Part shown: in pieces, positions 17,023 to 25,824 of the stretch
Layout of the letters: each line of letters begins with the position of its first letter
Position numbering within the stretch: the stretch's first letter is position 1
Assembly (NCBI RefSeq): GCF_900095795.1
Contig: NZ_LT608328.1
Location: 558,001-622,000, forward strand
Source of the DNA: Petrimonas mucosa
GTDB taxonomy: Bacteria; Bacteroidota; Bacteroidia; Bacteroidales; Dysgonomonadaceae
Length of the DNA stretch: 64,000 bases
Direction of reading: 5' to 3'
The notes under the pieces: generated by a model
What the model was told of the DNA's origin: nothing
Database searches by the model: none
Seen by the model: only the letters and a program-made list of their open reading frames with translations
Position numbers and translations under genes: made by a program

Positions 17023-18990
17023 ATGATAAGGTTGTTGAAACATCTATCCGTACTTTCTTATCTTGCGGGAACACTTTTCCTGTTGAACTCATGCGCAAAT
17101 ATGGCTTCTCCCACGGGCGGACTGTATGACGAGACACCTCCGAGGCTCATCCGCTCCAATCCGAAGAACAATGCGCTGAACGTAAGCCGAAACATCGTAG
17201 AGATTGAGTTTGACGAGAACATAAAGGTGGAGAAGCCGACCGAAAAGGTGATCATCACCCCCCCACAGATCAATATGCCGGTAATCAAGGCGGTAGGAAA
17301 GAAGGCGGTAGTGGAGTTCAACGACGAACTGCTGCCCAACACTACCTACACCATCGATTTCACCGATGCGATCGTCGACAACAACGAAGGCAATCCGCTC
17401 GAAAATTTCTCACTCTCCTTCTCTACAGGCGATCAGCTCGATACGTTGGCCGTTTCAGGGAAAGTGTTGTCGGCAGAAAACCTTGAACCTGCCCAGGGGA
17501 TCTATGTGGGAATGCACACCAACTTCGACGATACCGCTTTTGTAAAGACCCCTTTTGAGAGGATATCCAGGACCGACTCGCGCGGAAGGTTCACCGTGAG
17601 GGGGCTAGCGCCAGGGAGGTATAAGATATTTGCCCTTGACGATAAGAACAGGGATTACAAGTACGACAATCCGCAGGAGGCGATCGCGTTTCTCGACTCC
17701 ATCGTGGTGCCCTCGTCAATGCCTGCAGTGAGACAGGATACCGTGTTCAAGGACAGCCTGACCATCGATTCCATCATAACGGTGAACTATACCCGATTCC
17801 TTCCCGACGATCTTTTGTTGCGCTCATTTACATCGGACTTTCAGCGAAAGTACTTACAAAAAAGCGAACGGAACCAGCGGGAGAAGTTAATCGTCTACTT
17901 TGCCGCTCCAACCAGCGAGCCCGTTTTCGAACTCCTGAGCCCTCTGCCTGAGAGGAGTGACTGGTATGTGATGGAGAAGAGCAAGGGAAATGATACCCTG
18001 ATGCTCTGGATTGTCGACTCGCTCGTTTTGCGTCAGGATACCATTACGTTGAAGATGGATTACCTGAAGACCGATTCGCTGAACCTCGACCAGGTACAGA
18101 CCGATACACTGTCTTTTACCTTCCGTGAACCGAAACAGAGCCGCAAGGAGAAGGAAGAGAAAGAGAAAAAAGAGAAAGTGGAGGTGCGTTTCCTGGCGAT
18201 CAACCACAATATCCGTTCAGCGCACGAGATCTATCTGCCGGTTCAACTCGAATTTGAGCAGCCCGTGATAGATTTCGATTCATCAAAAGTACGGCTGATG
18301 CAGGTGGTTGATTCGGTCTCTTCGCCCATCCCATTCACGGTGACCGGAGATACGCTCAATCCCAGGAAGTATTCGCTCCGGCACAAGTGGGAACCTGGGG
18401 GGAAATATTCGCTGGCTATCGACTCGGCTGCCATTCACAGCATCTATGGCCTTTGGAACAATAAGGTGGAGCAGGTGTTTACCGTAAAGACGCTGGATCA
18501 GTACGGCAACCTGATGATTCATCTGTCTGGTCTGCCGGAAGGGAAACCGGCTTATGTGGAACTGCTCGACAAGTCGGATAAACCTTTTAGGAAAGTGCGC
18601 GTCAAAAATAGCGAAGCGCTGATTTTCGACATAAACCCGGGAGTGCTCTATATCCGCCTTTTTATAGACGATAACGAGGATGGGGAATGGACAACAGGCG
18701 ATTATGAACAGGGAAGACAACCCGAAATGGTCTATTACTACCCGGCTGCATACGAGATCAGGGCCTATACCGACCACGAAGAGTCGTGGAACGTGACTGA
18801 ATTGCCGCTGGACAAGCAAAAACCGCTCGATATCACCAAGAATAAACCGGAGGAGAGGAGGCGCCGGAGCCTGAATGAGGAGCGACAGCAACAACAGAAT
18901 CAACGCGGCAGTTCGCCATTCTCCGGAGGTTCCGGTGGTGGAAGTGGAGTGACTACTCCTACCCCAAGACGGGGAGTCCCATCCCTATAG
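17023..18990 (+). CDS. Ig-like (Big_5/SbsA-type) domain lipoprotein
   Basis: The 655-residue product has a lipobox LLNSC (Cys24) followed by ANMASPTGGLYDETPP, the signature start of a widespread Bacteroidota lipoprotein family. Residues about 39-135 form a bacterial Ig-like domain (PKNNALNVSRNIVEIEFDENI through TYTIDFTDAIVDNNEGNPL). A carboxypeptidase-regulatory-like segment (RFTVRGLAPGRYKIFALDDKNRDYKYD) follows, then more beta-rich sequence with a KEKEEKEKKEKVE charged linker and a Gly/Ser-rich C-terminus. It is probably an envelope structural protein. It leads a run of plus-strand genes with a DUF3108 gene 17 bases downstream. Confidence 0.8.
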   Translation: MIRLLKHLSVLSYLAGTLFLLNSCANMASPTGGLYDETPPRLIRSNPKNNALNVSRNIVEIEFDENIKVEKPTEKVIITPPQINMPVIKAVGKKAVVEFNDELLPNTTYTIDFTDAIVDNNEGNPLENFSLSFSTGDQLDTLAVSGKVLSAENLEPAQGIYVGMHTNFDDTAFVKTPFERISRTDSRGRFTVRGLAPGRYKIFALDDKNRDYKYDNPQEAIAFLDSIVVPSSMPAVRQDTVFKDSLTIDSIITVNYTRFLPDDLLLRSFTSDFQRKYLQKSERNQREKLIVYFAAPTSEPVFELLSPLPERSDWYVMEKSKGNDTLMLWIVDSLVLRQDTITLKMDYLKTDSLNLDQVQTDTLSFTFREPKQSRKEKEEKEKKEKVEVRFLAINHNIRSAHEIYLPVQLEFEQPVIDFDSSKVRLMQVVDSVSSPIPFTVTGDTLNPRKYSLRHKWEPGGKYSLAIDSAAIHSIYGLWNNKVEQVFTVKTLDQYGNLMIHLSGLPEGKPAYVELLDKSDKPFRKVRVKNSEALIFDINPGVLYIRLFIDDNEDGEWTTGDYEQGRQPEMVYYYPAAYEIRAYTDHEESWNVTELPLDKQKPLDITKNKPEERRRRSLNEERQQQQNQRGSSPFSGGSGGGSGVTTPTPRRGVPSL

Positions 18991-19007
18991 CTAATTAATC
19001 CAAATAG

Positions 19008-19814
19008 ATGAAAATGAACAGGAAAATCCTATTGTTTCTTCTCATCGGCTTGATTCTGCTCCCTGCCCAGAGAGCAGCGGCCCAATGCAAGTTGGTCAAC
19101 AACGCATTCAAGGACGGAGAGCAGATCACCTACGATCTCTATTTTAACTATGGCATAGTGAGAGCCAGAGCCGGCGCGGGCTCACTTACCACCGACCTGG
19201 TCAATTACAAGGGAAGCAGTGTCTTTAATATGCGGATGCTGTTGAATACCAGTGGTTTGGCTGGTGGTGTCTATACGGTCAACGATACACTTGTCTCTTA
19301 TGTTGATATGGATATGAGGCCGCTTCTTTTTTCGAAGCGTGCTTTTGAGGGAAAGGACTACTCTATCGAAGTGCAATCTTTCAACTATGCGGAAGAGGGT
19401 GTAAAGGTGAGGACCAGCCGCATCTTCAACGGGAAGAAGAAATTTGAGGAGACCCTTACCACCAACGACTGCACATACGACTACCTGTCGGTTCTGGCAT
19501 TGATCCGGAACCTGGACTACTCCGATATGAAGCCGGGTGACAGCAAGGAGATTCACTTTCTTTCGGGAAGGGAGATCGTGAACATGACCGTAAACTACAA
19601 CGGTACTGCAAAGATCAAGGCCAATGACGGACAGACCTACAACACGGTCCAGATCGTGCTGACCATCTACGACAAAGCGTTCAAAAACAAAAAAGAGGCG
19701 ATCAGTGCGTCATTGACCGACGACTCAAACCGGATACCCGTGATCATCAATACGCATCTGAAAATAGGAGCAATCCGTGCTGTACTGAAAAGTGTTACCG
19801 GTCAACGTAACTGA
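19008..19814 (+). CDS. DUF3108 domain-containing periplasmic protein
   Basis: The 268-residue product has a signal peptide ending AAAQ. The DUF3108 pattern is visible: FKDGEQITYDLYFNYGIVRARAGAG near residues 33-57, LLFSKRAFEGKDYSIE, and the late TYNTVQIVLTIYD and RIPVIINTHLKIGAIRAVLKSV. The family adopts a beta-barrel-like periplasmic fold with no proven role. Its short spacing from the upstream Ig-like lipoprotein gene implies one transcript and a shared envelope role. Confidence 0.85.
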   Translation: MKMNRKILLFLLIGLILLPAQRAAAQCKLVNNAFKDGEQITYDLYFNYGIVRARAGAGSLTTDLVNYKGSSVFNMRMLLNTSGLAGGVYTVNDTLVSYVDMDMRPLLFSKRAFEGKDYSIEVQSFNYAEEGVKVRTSRIFNGKKKFEETLTTNDCTYDYLSVLALIRNLDYSDMKPGDSKEIHFLSGREIVNMTVNYNGTAKIKANDGQTYNTVQIVLTIYDKAFKNKKEAISASLTDDSNRIPVIINTHLKIGAIRAVLKSVTGQRN

Positions 19815-19840
19815 TTCATCGATTATAAATTTGGGAACCT

Positions 19841-20242
19841 ATGAAAAAGAGACTATTTGTTTTAGCAGCACTCTCTCTTGTGCTTTTCTCTGTTTTTCCC
19901 CGCCCGTCACAGGCGCGGGATGCCGGCGATCCTTATGTGATTCTGGTTGAGTTTTTACTGAATGAGGCAACACTGGACGAGGCGATCGATCTGTTGTCGG
20001 AAATCCAGACGCAGACGCTGGAGAACGAGGATGGTTGTCTGGTCTATGATGTCCTGTTGAGCGAGGAAAATCCCGCTCAGGTATTTCTTTACGAAAGTTA
20101 CGAAAGCGGGGATGCCTATAAGGTACATACCAATGCTCCCTATTACAAGGAGATTGTCCTGAAAAAACTGAAACCGCTGATCAAAAGCCAAAAGATCATC
20201 AAGGTCTATCCGCTGAACTTTGAAGGGGAAAATGCTCCCTGA
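19841..20242 (+). CDS. Secreted antibiotic-biosynthesis-monooxygenase (ABM) fold protein
   Basis: The 133-residue product has a signal peptide (MKKRLFVLAALSLVLFSVFP) followed by one ABM domain: YVILVEFLLNEATLDEAIDLL, ENEDGCLVYDVLLSEENPAQVFLYESYESGDAYKVH, and a final NAPYYKEIVLKKLKPLI. The YgiN-like ferredoxin fold is usually cytoplasmic and dimeric and includes quinol monooxygenases. Here the export signal would place it in the periplasm, which is less common. It lies 26 bases after the DUF3108 gene, so is probably in the same operon. Confidence 0.78.
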   Translation: MKKRLFVLAALSLVLFSVFPRPSQARDAGDPYVILVEFLLNEATLDEAIDLLSEIQTQTLENEDGCLVYDVLLSEENPAQVFLYESYESGDAYKVHTNAPYYKEIVLKKLKPLIKSQKIIKVYPLNFEGENAP

Positions 20243-20344
20243 CCGGGTGCTCTCTTCAGCTCCTCCTTCAAGCTTTTTTTGTTCTATTAAAGATTTTGTT
20301 CCTTATTTTATCCATTGAAATAAACCTAATTACTAAAAAACAGC

Positions 20345-20352
20345 TATCTTTG
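20345..20352 (+). promoter_or_regulatory. Likely -7 box of rex
   Basis: TATCTTTG fits TAnnTTTG and lies 21 bases before the chosen ATG, which would give a very short leader. It also argues that upstream in-frame starts are not used. Confidence 0.5.
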
Positions 20353-20373
20353 CAAATCAAAACGGATCTGTTA

Positions 20374-21015
20374 ATGAATCGTGACAACTATCATTCGAGA
20401 ATCCCTGAGCCGGCTTTGCGAAGGCTGCCGTGGTATTTGTCTTACGTTAAGTTGCTAAAGAAACAAGGCTACAGTAAAGTCTCTTCCACGCAGATTGCAA
20501 AAAAGATCAACGTTTCCGCTACACAGATTGCGAAAGATCTTTCCTATGTGAATGTCAGCGGGAAAACCCGGGTGGGGTATGATATTGACAGATTGATAGA
20601 GGTGTTGGATGATTTTCTGGGATTCAAACGGATGCATACAGCCGTTCTTTTCGGTGTGGGGAGTCTGGGTGCAGCCTTGCTTTCCGACTCGGGGCTTGAA
20701 CAGTATGGTCTGAAGATCCGTGCCGGTTTTGATGTGGATGCATCGATCGTCGGACAGAAGATCAACAACATTCCCGTGTTCCATTCAGACGAATTTGTTT
20801 TGAGAAACAAGAAAATTGAAGCCCAGATTGGTGTTCTGACTGTGCCTCCCGACATTGCCCAGGAGGTTGCCGACTTTATGATTGAGGGGGGGATAGAGGC
20901 GATTTGGAACTTTACCCCTTTCAGGATACGGGTTCCCGAACATATTGTCTTGCAGAACACTTCGCTTTATGCACATCTGGCAGTGATGTTCAACAGGCTT
21001 GTAAAGGAAGAGTAG
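20374..21015 (+). CDS. rex: Redox-sensing transcriptional repressor Rex
   Basis: The 213-residue product senses the NADH/NAD ratio and represses fermentation or respiration genes. It has an N-terminal winged helix (EPALRRLPWYLSYVKLLKKQG, STQIAKKINVSATQIAKDLSYV), the Rossmann motif FGVGSLGAALL, and the C-terminal TPFRIRVPEHIVLQNTSLYAHLAVM helix that inserts into the partner subunit. The frame is open upstream to 20296, but ATG 20374 (MNRDNYHSRIPEPALRR) sits just after the -7 box and fits the family length. An FAH-family gene follows 49 bases later. Confidence 0.94.
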   Translation: MNRDNYHSRIPEPALRRLPWYLSYVKLLKKQGYSKVSSTQIAKKINVSATQIAKDLSYVNVSGKTRVGYDIDRLIEVLDDFLGFKRMHTAVLFGVGSLGAALLSDSGLEQYGLKIRAGFDVDASIVGQKINNIPVFHSDEFVLRNKKIEAQIGVLTVPPDIAQEVADFMIEGGIEAIWNFTPFRIRVPEHIVLQNTSLYAHLAVMFNRLVKEE

Positions 21016-21064
21016 CGCAGGAGCGGTTGAATGAACATGACGCAAGTCCCTGTTCGAAAAAGAG

Positions 21065-21679
21065 ATGAAAATATTTGCTGTCGGCTTAAATTACGATTCT
21101 CACAACCGGGAGATGAGACGGACCTTCGAGGCCAGTGAACCGGTTATCTTCATGAAACCCGATACGGCACTGCTCCGTAACGGCAATCCTTTTTTTCTGC
21201 CCGATTTCTCCGACGAGATCCACTATGAAACTGAACTGGTGCTGAAAATAAGCAGGTTGGGTAAAAATATTGCCGAAAAGTTTGCTCACCGTTACTACGA
21301 TGAGATTACCGTAGGTATCGATTTTACCGCACGCGATCTGCAGCGGAAACTGAAGGAGAAGGGGTTGCCCTGGGAGATTGCCAAGAGTTTCGATAATGCT
21401 GCACCGATTGGTGATTTCATTCCTAAGACAGTTTTGCCGGATATCAACAATATAAATTTTCGTCTCGATATCAACGGTGCAACAGTCCAGCAGGGGAACA
21501 GTCGCGACCTGATCTACTCGTTCGACAAGATTATTGCCTATATCAGCCGTTTTTTCACATTAAAGATAGGAGACCTGATTTTTACCGGGACTCCGGCAGG
21601 AATAGGGGGCGTATCGATTAACGATCGCCTGGAGGGTTATATTGAAGGGAACAAGCTGCTAGATTTTCGGATTAAATAA
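21065..21679 (+). CDS. Fumarylacetoacetate hydrolase family protein
   Basis: This 204-residue cytoplasmic enzyme has the FAH catalytic fold: VIFMKPDTAL, the metal-binding IHYETELVLKISR (Glu-x-Glu type) and VGIDFTARDLQRKLKEKGLPWEIAKSFDNAAPIG near residues 80-115. It ends with GDLIFTGTPAGIGGV. Members cleave or hydrate acyl pyruvates or decarboxylate oxaloacetate. The short YcgM-like length suggests an acylpyruvase or oxaloacetate decarboxylase, but the substrate cannot be assigned. It lies between rex and porV. Confidence 0.88.
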   Translation: MKIFAVGLNYDSHNREMRRTFEASEPVIFMKPDTALLRNGNPFFLPDFSDEIHYETELVLKISRLGKNIAEKFAHRYYDEITVGIDFTARDLQRKLKEKGLPWEIAKSFDNAAPIGDFIPKTVLPDINNINFRLDINGATVQQGNSRDLIYSFDKIIAYISRFFTLKIGDLIFTGTPAGIGGVSINDRLEGYIEGNKLLDFRIK

Positions 21680-21738
21680 ACTCCGAAACAATAAAAAGAG
21701 ACTATAATTGTTTGAGAATAAAACAAAATATACAGCAT

Positions 21739-22908
21739 ATGCGATCGAAATCCGGCTTCTTCACTGCCATCTGTCTTGTTGGCGCATCCGTGCTTTTCTC
21801 GGGCACTGCTTTTGCCCAGCAGCATAACCCGATTCCTGTGGCAGTGCCGTCTCTTCAGATTGCACCTGATGCGCGGGGGGGAGGTATGGGTGATATTGGC
21901 GCAGCCACCATGCCCGATCTCTATTCACAATATTGGAATGCAGCCAAGTATCCGTTTATTTCCGGCACAAGCGGGTTTTCGGTCGCTTATACTCCCTGGC
22001 TAAGCAGACTGGTCAACGATATCGACCTGGTCTACCTTTCAGGGTTCTGGAAGTTTGGTAACGACAACCTGAATGCGATCAGCGCTTCGTTTCGTTACTT
22101 CTCGCTGGGAGATGTGGAGGTGTTCGACCAGAATACAGATTTCGTGATGGCGGTTTCGCCACACGAATACGCGATGGATGTGGCCTATTCGAGAAGATTG
22201 TCCGAGACTTTCTCGGGAGCTGTCACTTTGCGCTATATCCGCGCGGACTACTCCACGGGAGATGACGACACGACGCCAGGTAACGCATTCTCTGCGGATA
22301 TATCAGGCTACAATGAGTCCTATCTCTATCTTGGACGCGCCGAAGCATTGCTGGGATTTGGTTTTAATCTCTCGAACATAGGGACAAAGATCTCTTACGA
22401 CGGTGGCAACACATCGATGTTTTTGCCTGCAAATCTGAGGCTGGGCGCTTCGTTGGGCTTACCCGTGGACAACAAGAACACCATCTCGTTCAGTGCCGAT
22501 ATCAACAAGTTGCTCGTCCCTACGCCAAAGCTGCCTGTAGAAGGAGAGACCGGCGAAGAGCAGGCAAGAAGAGTACAGGAGTATTCAGAGATCTCCCCGG
22601 TTTCCGGGATCTTCAAATCGTTTGGCGATGCTCCCGGTGGATTCAGGGAGGAGATGCAGGAGGTGATGTGGTCGGTTGGTGTTGAGTACACCAACAATAA
22701 CCGTTTTTCGCTACGGACGGGATATTATCACGAAAGCGAATATAAGGGAAACCGCCGTTACGTCGCTTTCGGTGCCGGATTCAGGATGGAATCCTTTCAG
22801 ATTGATGCGGCATACCTGGTTTCAACTGCCCAATCCAACCCGTTGGATCAGACCTTGCGCCTTTCGCTGGGTGTCGATTTGGAAGGAGTCAGGAAATTAT
22901 TGAAATAA
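21739..22908 (+). CDS. porV: Type IX secretion system outer-membrane protein PorV
   Basis: The 389-residue product has a signal peptide ending in GTAFAQ. PorV hallmarks follow: PSLQIAPDARGGGMGDIGAAT and LYSQYWNAAKYPF, then a FadL-like beta-barrel with alternating aromatic strands and a terminal strand LRLSLGVDLEGVRKLL. PorV shuttles C-terminal-domain cargo to the PorU sortase on the cell surface. The frame extends upstream to a TTG at 21712, but the ATG at 21739 gives a clean signal peptide. porU is not in this window. The presence of PorV implies that proteins carrying a type IX C-terminal domain are secreted by this organism. Confidence 0.92.
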   Translation: MRSKSGFFTAICLVGASVLFSGTAFAQQHNPIPVAVPSLQIAPDARGGGMGDIGAATMPDLYSQYWNAAKYPFISGTSGFSVAYTPWLSRLVNDIDLVYLSGFWKFGNDNLNAISASFRYFSLGDVEVFDQNTDFVMAVSPHEYAMDVAYSRRLSETFSGAVTLRYIRADYSTGDDDTTPGNAFSADISGYNESYLYLGRAEALLGFGFNLSNIGTKISYDGGNTSMFLPANLRLGASLGLPVDNKNTISFSADINKLLVPTPKLPVEGETGEEQARRVQEYSEISPVSGIFKSFGDAPGGFREEMQEVMWSVGVEYTNNNRFSLRTGYYHESEYKGNRRYVAFGAGFRMESFQIDAAYLVSTAQSNPLDQTLRLSLGVDLEGVRKLLK

Positions 22909-22941
22909 TGCGCTGATATATCTGGCTCTATATAATATTTT

Positions 22942-23424
22942 ATGACGAATTTTCGTATAGGTTTTGGATACGATATGCATCGCCTGACCGAAGGCCGGGA
23001 GTTGTGGATGGGTGGAATAAAGCTGGACTTTGAGAAAGGTCTGCAGGGCCATTCCGATGCAGATGTATTGATTCACACTATTTGCGACGCTTTGCTCGGA
23101 GCGGCCAATCTGAGGGATATCGGGTTTCACTTTCCGGATACCTCGGAGGAGTTCAGCGGAGTCGACAGCAAAGTTCTGCTGGAGCGAACCGTAGCACTGT
23201 TGCGCAAGAAAGGTTTTGAGATTGGTAACGTAGATGCGACCATCTGTGCCGAGGTACCCAAAATGAACCCGCATATCCCCCAAATGCAGCAGAAGTTGAG
23301 TGAAGTTATGGGTGTCAATATTGACTCGATCTCCATCAAGGCCACTACTTCGGAGAAGATGGGATTTGTGGGCCGGCAGGAAGGCATAACGGCATATGCG
23401 GTAGCATTGATTTATAAATTTTAA
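22942..23424 (+). CDS. ispF: 2-C-methyl-D-erythritol 2,4-cyclodiphosphate synthase
   Basis: This 160-residue cytoplasmic enzyme makes the cyclic diphosphate of the MEP isoprenoid pathway. Motifs are GFGYDMHRL (metal ligands Asp11 and His13), LQGHSDADVLIHTICDALLGAA, RDIGFHFPDT, and the C-terminal SIKATTSEKMGFVGRQEGITAYAVALI. Length and motif spacing are standard for a trimeric IspF. It is 33 bases after porV and just before the methyltransferase-like gene. Confidence 0.96.
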   Translation: MTNFRIGFGYDMHRLTEGRELWMGGIKLDFEKGLQGHSDADVLIHTICDALLGAANLRDIGFHFPDTSEEFSGVDSKVLLERTVALLRKKGFEIGNVDATICAEVPKMNPHIPQMQQKLSEVMGVNIDSISIKATTSEKMGFVGRQEGITAYAVALIYKF

Positions 23425-23436
23425 TTATTCAAAGTT

Positions 23437-24063
23437 TTGCTTTTAGATTGGCTTAAACGAAAAAAACAGGCAAAAGGATATGGTATCCATTCGCCTTTTG
23501 CGTATGAATTGATTACCCGTGTTATCAAGGAGGAGCATGGGTATACTGCTTTTTCGGATATCGAAGAGATTTTGCGCGAAAATAATATTGAACCCGGAAA
23601 CAAGAAACTGAACCATCTTTCATACAGGCTTGTCGGCTATTTCAAGCCGGGTAAAATCCTCGAACTGGAGACGGGGCAGGGGGTAAATACTCTCTACATA
23701 AGCGCAGCTTCGAAAGATGCAGTCTGTCATTGTTTCGATCCGGATGGAAAAAATGTGTTGTTGGCAAGGAATTTGCATACAACTTTCAGCAATCGGGTCA
23801 CTTTTATCGACGAGATTGACATTTCCGAATCGTACGACGCCATATTTGTCTATCTGGACAGTTTCCCCATCGATATGGAGAACCTGCTAGAGATGAGTTC
23901 AGGGAACACTTTCTGGGTTATCTCCGGCATCAAGACCTGCAGCGGCAAACGGTTCTGGGCTGCAATCACAGCCGACGAAAGAGCCCGGATCACTTTCGAC
24001 CTGAACGGTATTGGTATTGTCATTCTGGATAAATCGCATCACAAGGCAAACTATATGCTTTGA
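23437..24063 (+). CDS. Class I SAM-dependent methyltransferase-like protein, TTG start
   Basis: The 208-residue product shows the Bacteroidota-specific opening DWLKRKKQAKGYGIHSPFAYELITRVI. A Rossmann-like region follows: KILELETGQGVNTLYISAASKDAVCHCFDPDG, where LELETGQGVNTL replaces the usual LExGxGxG loop. No ATG precedes the conserved IHSPFAYEL motif in this frame, and TTG at 23437 is the best start, 12 bases after the ispF stop. Substrate unknown. Its position between ispF and the adenosyltransferase gene suggests only an operon, not a function. Confidence 0.72.
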   Translation: MLLDWLKRKKQAKGYGIHSPFAYELITRVIKEEHGYTAFSDIEEILRENNIEPGNKKLNHLSYRLVGYFKPGKILELETGQGVNTLYISAASKDAVCHCFDPDGKNVLLARNLHTTFSNRVTFIDEIDISESYDAIFVYLDSFPIDMENLLEMSSGNTFWVISGIKTCSGKRFWAAITADERARITFDLNGIGIVILDKSHHKANYML

Positions 24064-24098
24064 GAGGTGTTGGATGGAATGTCCCATATCATGATAAA

Positions 24099-24659
24099 AT
24101 GAAAAGAAGTTCACTATATACTAAAACGGGAGACAAGGGAAAGACATCGTTGGTGGGAGGTACAAGGGTATCTAAGAGCCATATACGGCTGGAAGCCTAC
24201 GGAACGATAGACGAACTGAACAGTTTTGTCGGTTGGTTGAACTGCGCCGTCGAGGACGAGGAGAGTGGCCGGTTTCTTTTGTTTCTACAGCACAAGCTTT
24301 TTACGGTAGGCTCATATCTGGCAACCGAGACCGAGCAGATCCAGCCCAAAGCGGCCAGCATCATTACCGAGAGGGATATTGAACGTGTTGAACGGGAGAT
24401 TGACCGTATAGACAGTAGCTTGCCCAGGTTGAACCGTTTTATCCTTCCCGGAGGAAACGAATCTGCGGCACGGGCACACATCTGTCGTACCGTTTCCCGT
24501 AGAGCGGAGAGAAATGTTTACCGTGTTGCGGAAGAATTTCCGATTGCCGATTTTGTTCTGATCTTCCTTAACCGGCTGTCAGACTACTTTTTCGTACTGG
24601 CTCGATCAGAAAGCAATAAGAGCGGAAAAGAAATAAATTGGGAACAGGAGAATATCTGA
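24099..24659 (+). CDS. Cob(I)yrinic acid a,c-diamide adenosyltransferase, PduO type
   Basis: The 186-residue product transfers the adenosyl group of ATP to cob(I)alamin to give adenosylcobalamin. Diagnostic motifs are YTKTGDKGKTSLVGGTRVSK (ATP-binding), RLEAYGTIDELNSFVG, and ILPGGNESAARAHICRTVSRRAERNVY near residues 120-147. ATG 24099 is used because the upstream extension to 24060 starts with TTG and adds non-conserved residues. The commonest targets are B12-dependent mutases, none of which are in this window. Confidence 0.93.
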   Translation: MKRSSLYTKTGDKGKTSLVGGTRVSKSHIRLEAYGTIDELNSFVGWLNCAVEDEESGRFLLFLQHKLFTVGSYLATETEQIQPKAASIITERDIERVEREIDRIDSSLPRLNRFILPGGNESAARAHICRTVSRRAERNVYRVAEEFPIADFVLIFLNRLSDYFFVLARSESNKSGKEINWEQENI

Positions 24660-24669
24660 TTTTTTTGTA

Positions 24670-24677
24670 TATTTTTG
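24670..24677 (+). promoter_or_regulatory. Likely -7 box of the DUF2795 gene
   Basis: TATTTTTG fits TAnnTTTG. A purine-rich AAGGAG lies at 24704-24709, eight bases before the ATG, an unusually clear Shine-Dalgarno for this phylum. Confidence 0.5.
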
Positions 24678-24716
24678 CGCTATATTTATGAAACAACTAA
24701 CCCTAAGGAGATAATT

Positions 24717-24938
24717 ATGTATTGGACACTCGAATTAGCTTCAAAACTGGAAGATGCTCCCTGGCCGGCAACAAAGGATGAGCTTATCGATTTTGCTCAA
24801 CGTTCCGGTGCTCCACTCGAAGTGATTGAGAACTTACAGGAGATTGAGGATGATACGGAAGTCTTCGAGACCATCGAGGACATTTGGCTCGATTATCCCA
24901 GCAAAGAGGATTTCTTTTTCAATGAAGATGAGTATTAA
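24717..24938 (+). CDS. DUF2795 domain protein
   Basis: The 73-residue acidic protein (MYWTLELASKLEDAPWPATKDELIDFAQ, then GAPLEVIENLQEIEDD) matches the small DUF2795 family common in Bacteroidota and Actinobacteria. The DELIDFAQRSGAPLEVIENL part is a predicted helix-turn-helix-like core. Starting at ATG 24717 is supported by the strong Shine-Dalgarno and the -7 box; 24675 would begin inside the promoter. Function unknown. It ends in the short tail EDEY before an efficient terminator. Confidence 0.85.
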   Translation: MYWTLELASKLEDAPWPATKDELIDFAQRSGAPLEVIENLQEIEDDTEVFETIEDIWLDYPSKEDFFFNEDEY

Positions 24939-24967
24939 CCTCTAATCTCTTCCAGCAACAGAATTTT

Positions 24968-24997
24968 CAGCCGTCCGGTTTTCCGGACGGCTGCTTT
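24968..24997. terminator. Rho-independent terminator between DUF2795 and pgeF
   Basis: CAGCCGTCCGG (24968-24978) pairs perfectly over 11 bases with CCGGACGGCTG (24983-24993) around a TTTT loop. CTTTATTTT follows on the plus strand. Convergent genes probably share it. Confidence 0.85.
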
Positions 24998-25008
24998 ATT
25001 TTGGGGTG

Positions 25009-25821
25009 TTAGCGTAGCATAATACCGGTGAGCATCCGTCCCGAGTGCTGCGACTGGCGACGGGCCGAGAAGAAAAGCCGGCTGTTGGTGCAGGTGCAGT
25101 AACGTGTCTTCTCGATCTGCTGCCGGGGAACACCCAGGCGGATAAGTTCTTGGCGGTTGATCTCCTTGAGGTCGAGATGCAACTTTCCGGAGATGTTGTG
25201 GCGGTAGGCAACAGATGAGGTAAGTTCAAAGCCGTTCTCCCTGAAAGCCGCTTCCACTTCCATGCCCACCTCGAACTTGTCGATGCTGATGGCTGGACCG
25301 ATGGCGGCAAGCAGATCACTTGCTTCGGTTCCGAAGTTTCTCTTCATCTCGGCTATCGTGCGTTCAACAATTCTTCCCGCTGTACCTCGCCATCCCGCAT
25401 GAATGGCGGCGATGGCCTCGTTCTTCCGGTCGAACAGCAACAACGGTACGCAGTCGGCCGTGGTGACACAGAGAAAAAACCCTTTTTCGCGTGTAATTGA
25501 AGCATCATAGCCGTAGAGCCTTTCCAGTTTCTCTGCATTGGGAAGATCCAGAAAAGCGGCATCGATAAGCAGTACTCGGTTGCCATGTGTCTGATGCGGC
25601 GTGATCAGGTCGTTTGCCTCCTTGTAGAACTTCCGGGCGACGATCGACCGGTTCTCGAATATATTGAGGGGATCGTCGTCGGAGTAGTTGCCCAGGTTTA
25701 ACGACCGGAAATTGCCGCGACTCACGCCACCAGTCCGCGTGGTGGAGAAATGGAGCACCCGTTGTTCATCGGCAAGGATCCTGAAGAAAAGCAGATTGGA
25801 ATAATTGGGGTCGCGGAACAT
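25009..25821 (-). CDS. pgeF: Purine nucleoside phosphorylase / laccase-fold protein (PgeF/YfiH)
   Basis: The 270-residue protein has the DUF152 signatures TTRTGGVSRGNFRSLNLG, LITPHQTHGNRV, VTTADCVPLLLFDRKNEAIAAIHAGWRGT and a C-terminal CTCTNSRLFFSARR. The conserved His, Cys and His form the zinc site of a family reported as adenosine/purine phosphorylase and peptidoglycan-editing factor. Length is normal. It follows obgE after 3 bases and completes an adk-obgE-pgeF operon. Confidence 0.9.
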   Translation of the reverse strand: MFRDPNYSNLLFFRILADEQRVLHFSTTRTGGVSRGNFRSLNLGNYSDDDPLNIFENRSIVARKFYKEANDLITPHQTHGNRVLLIDAAFLDLPNAEKLERLYGYDASITREKGFFLCVTTADCVPLLLFDRKNEAIAAIHAGWRGTAGRIVERTIAEMKRNFGTEASDLLAAIGPAISIDKFEVGMEVEAAFRENGFELTSSVAYRHNISGKLHLDLKEINRQELIRLGVPRQQIEKTRYCTCTNSRLFFSARRQSQHSGRMLTGIMLR

Positions 25822-25824
25822 GGC

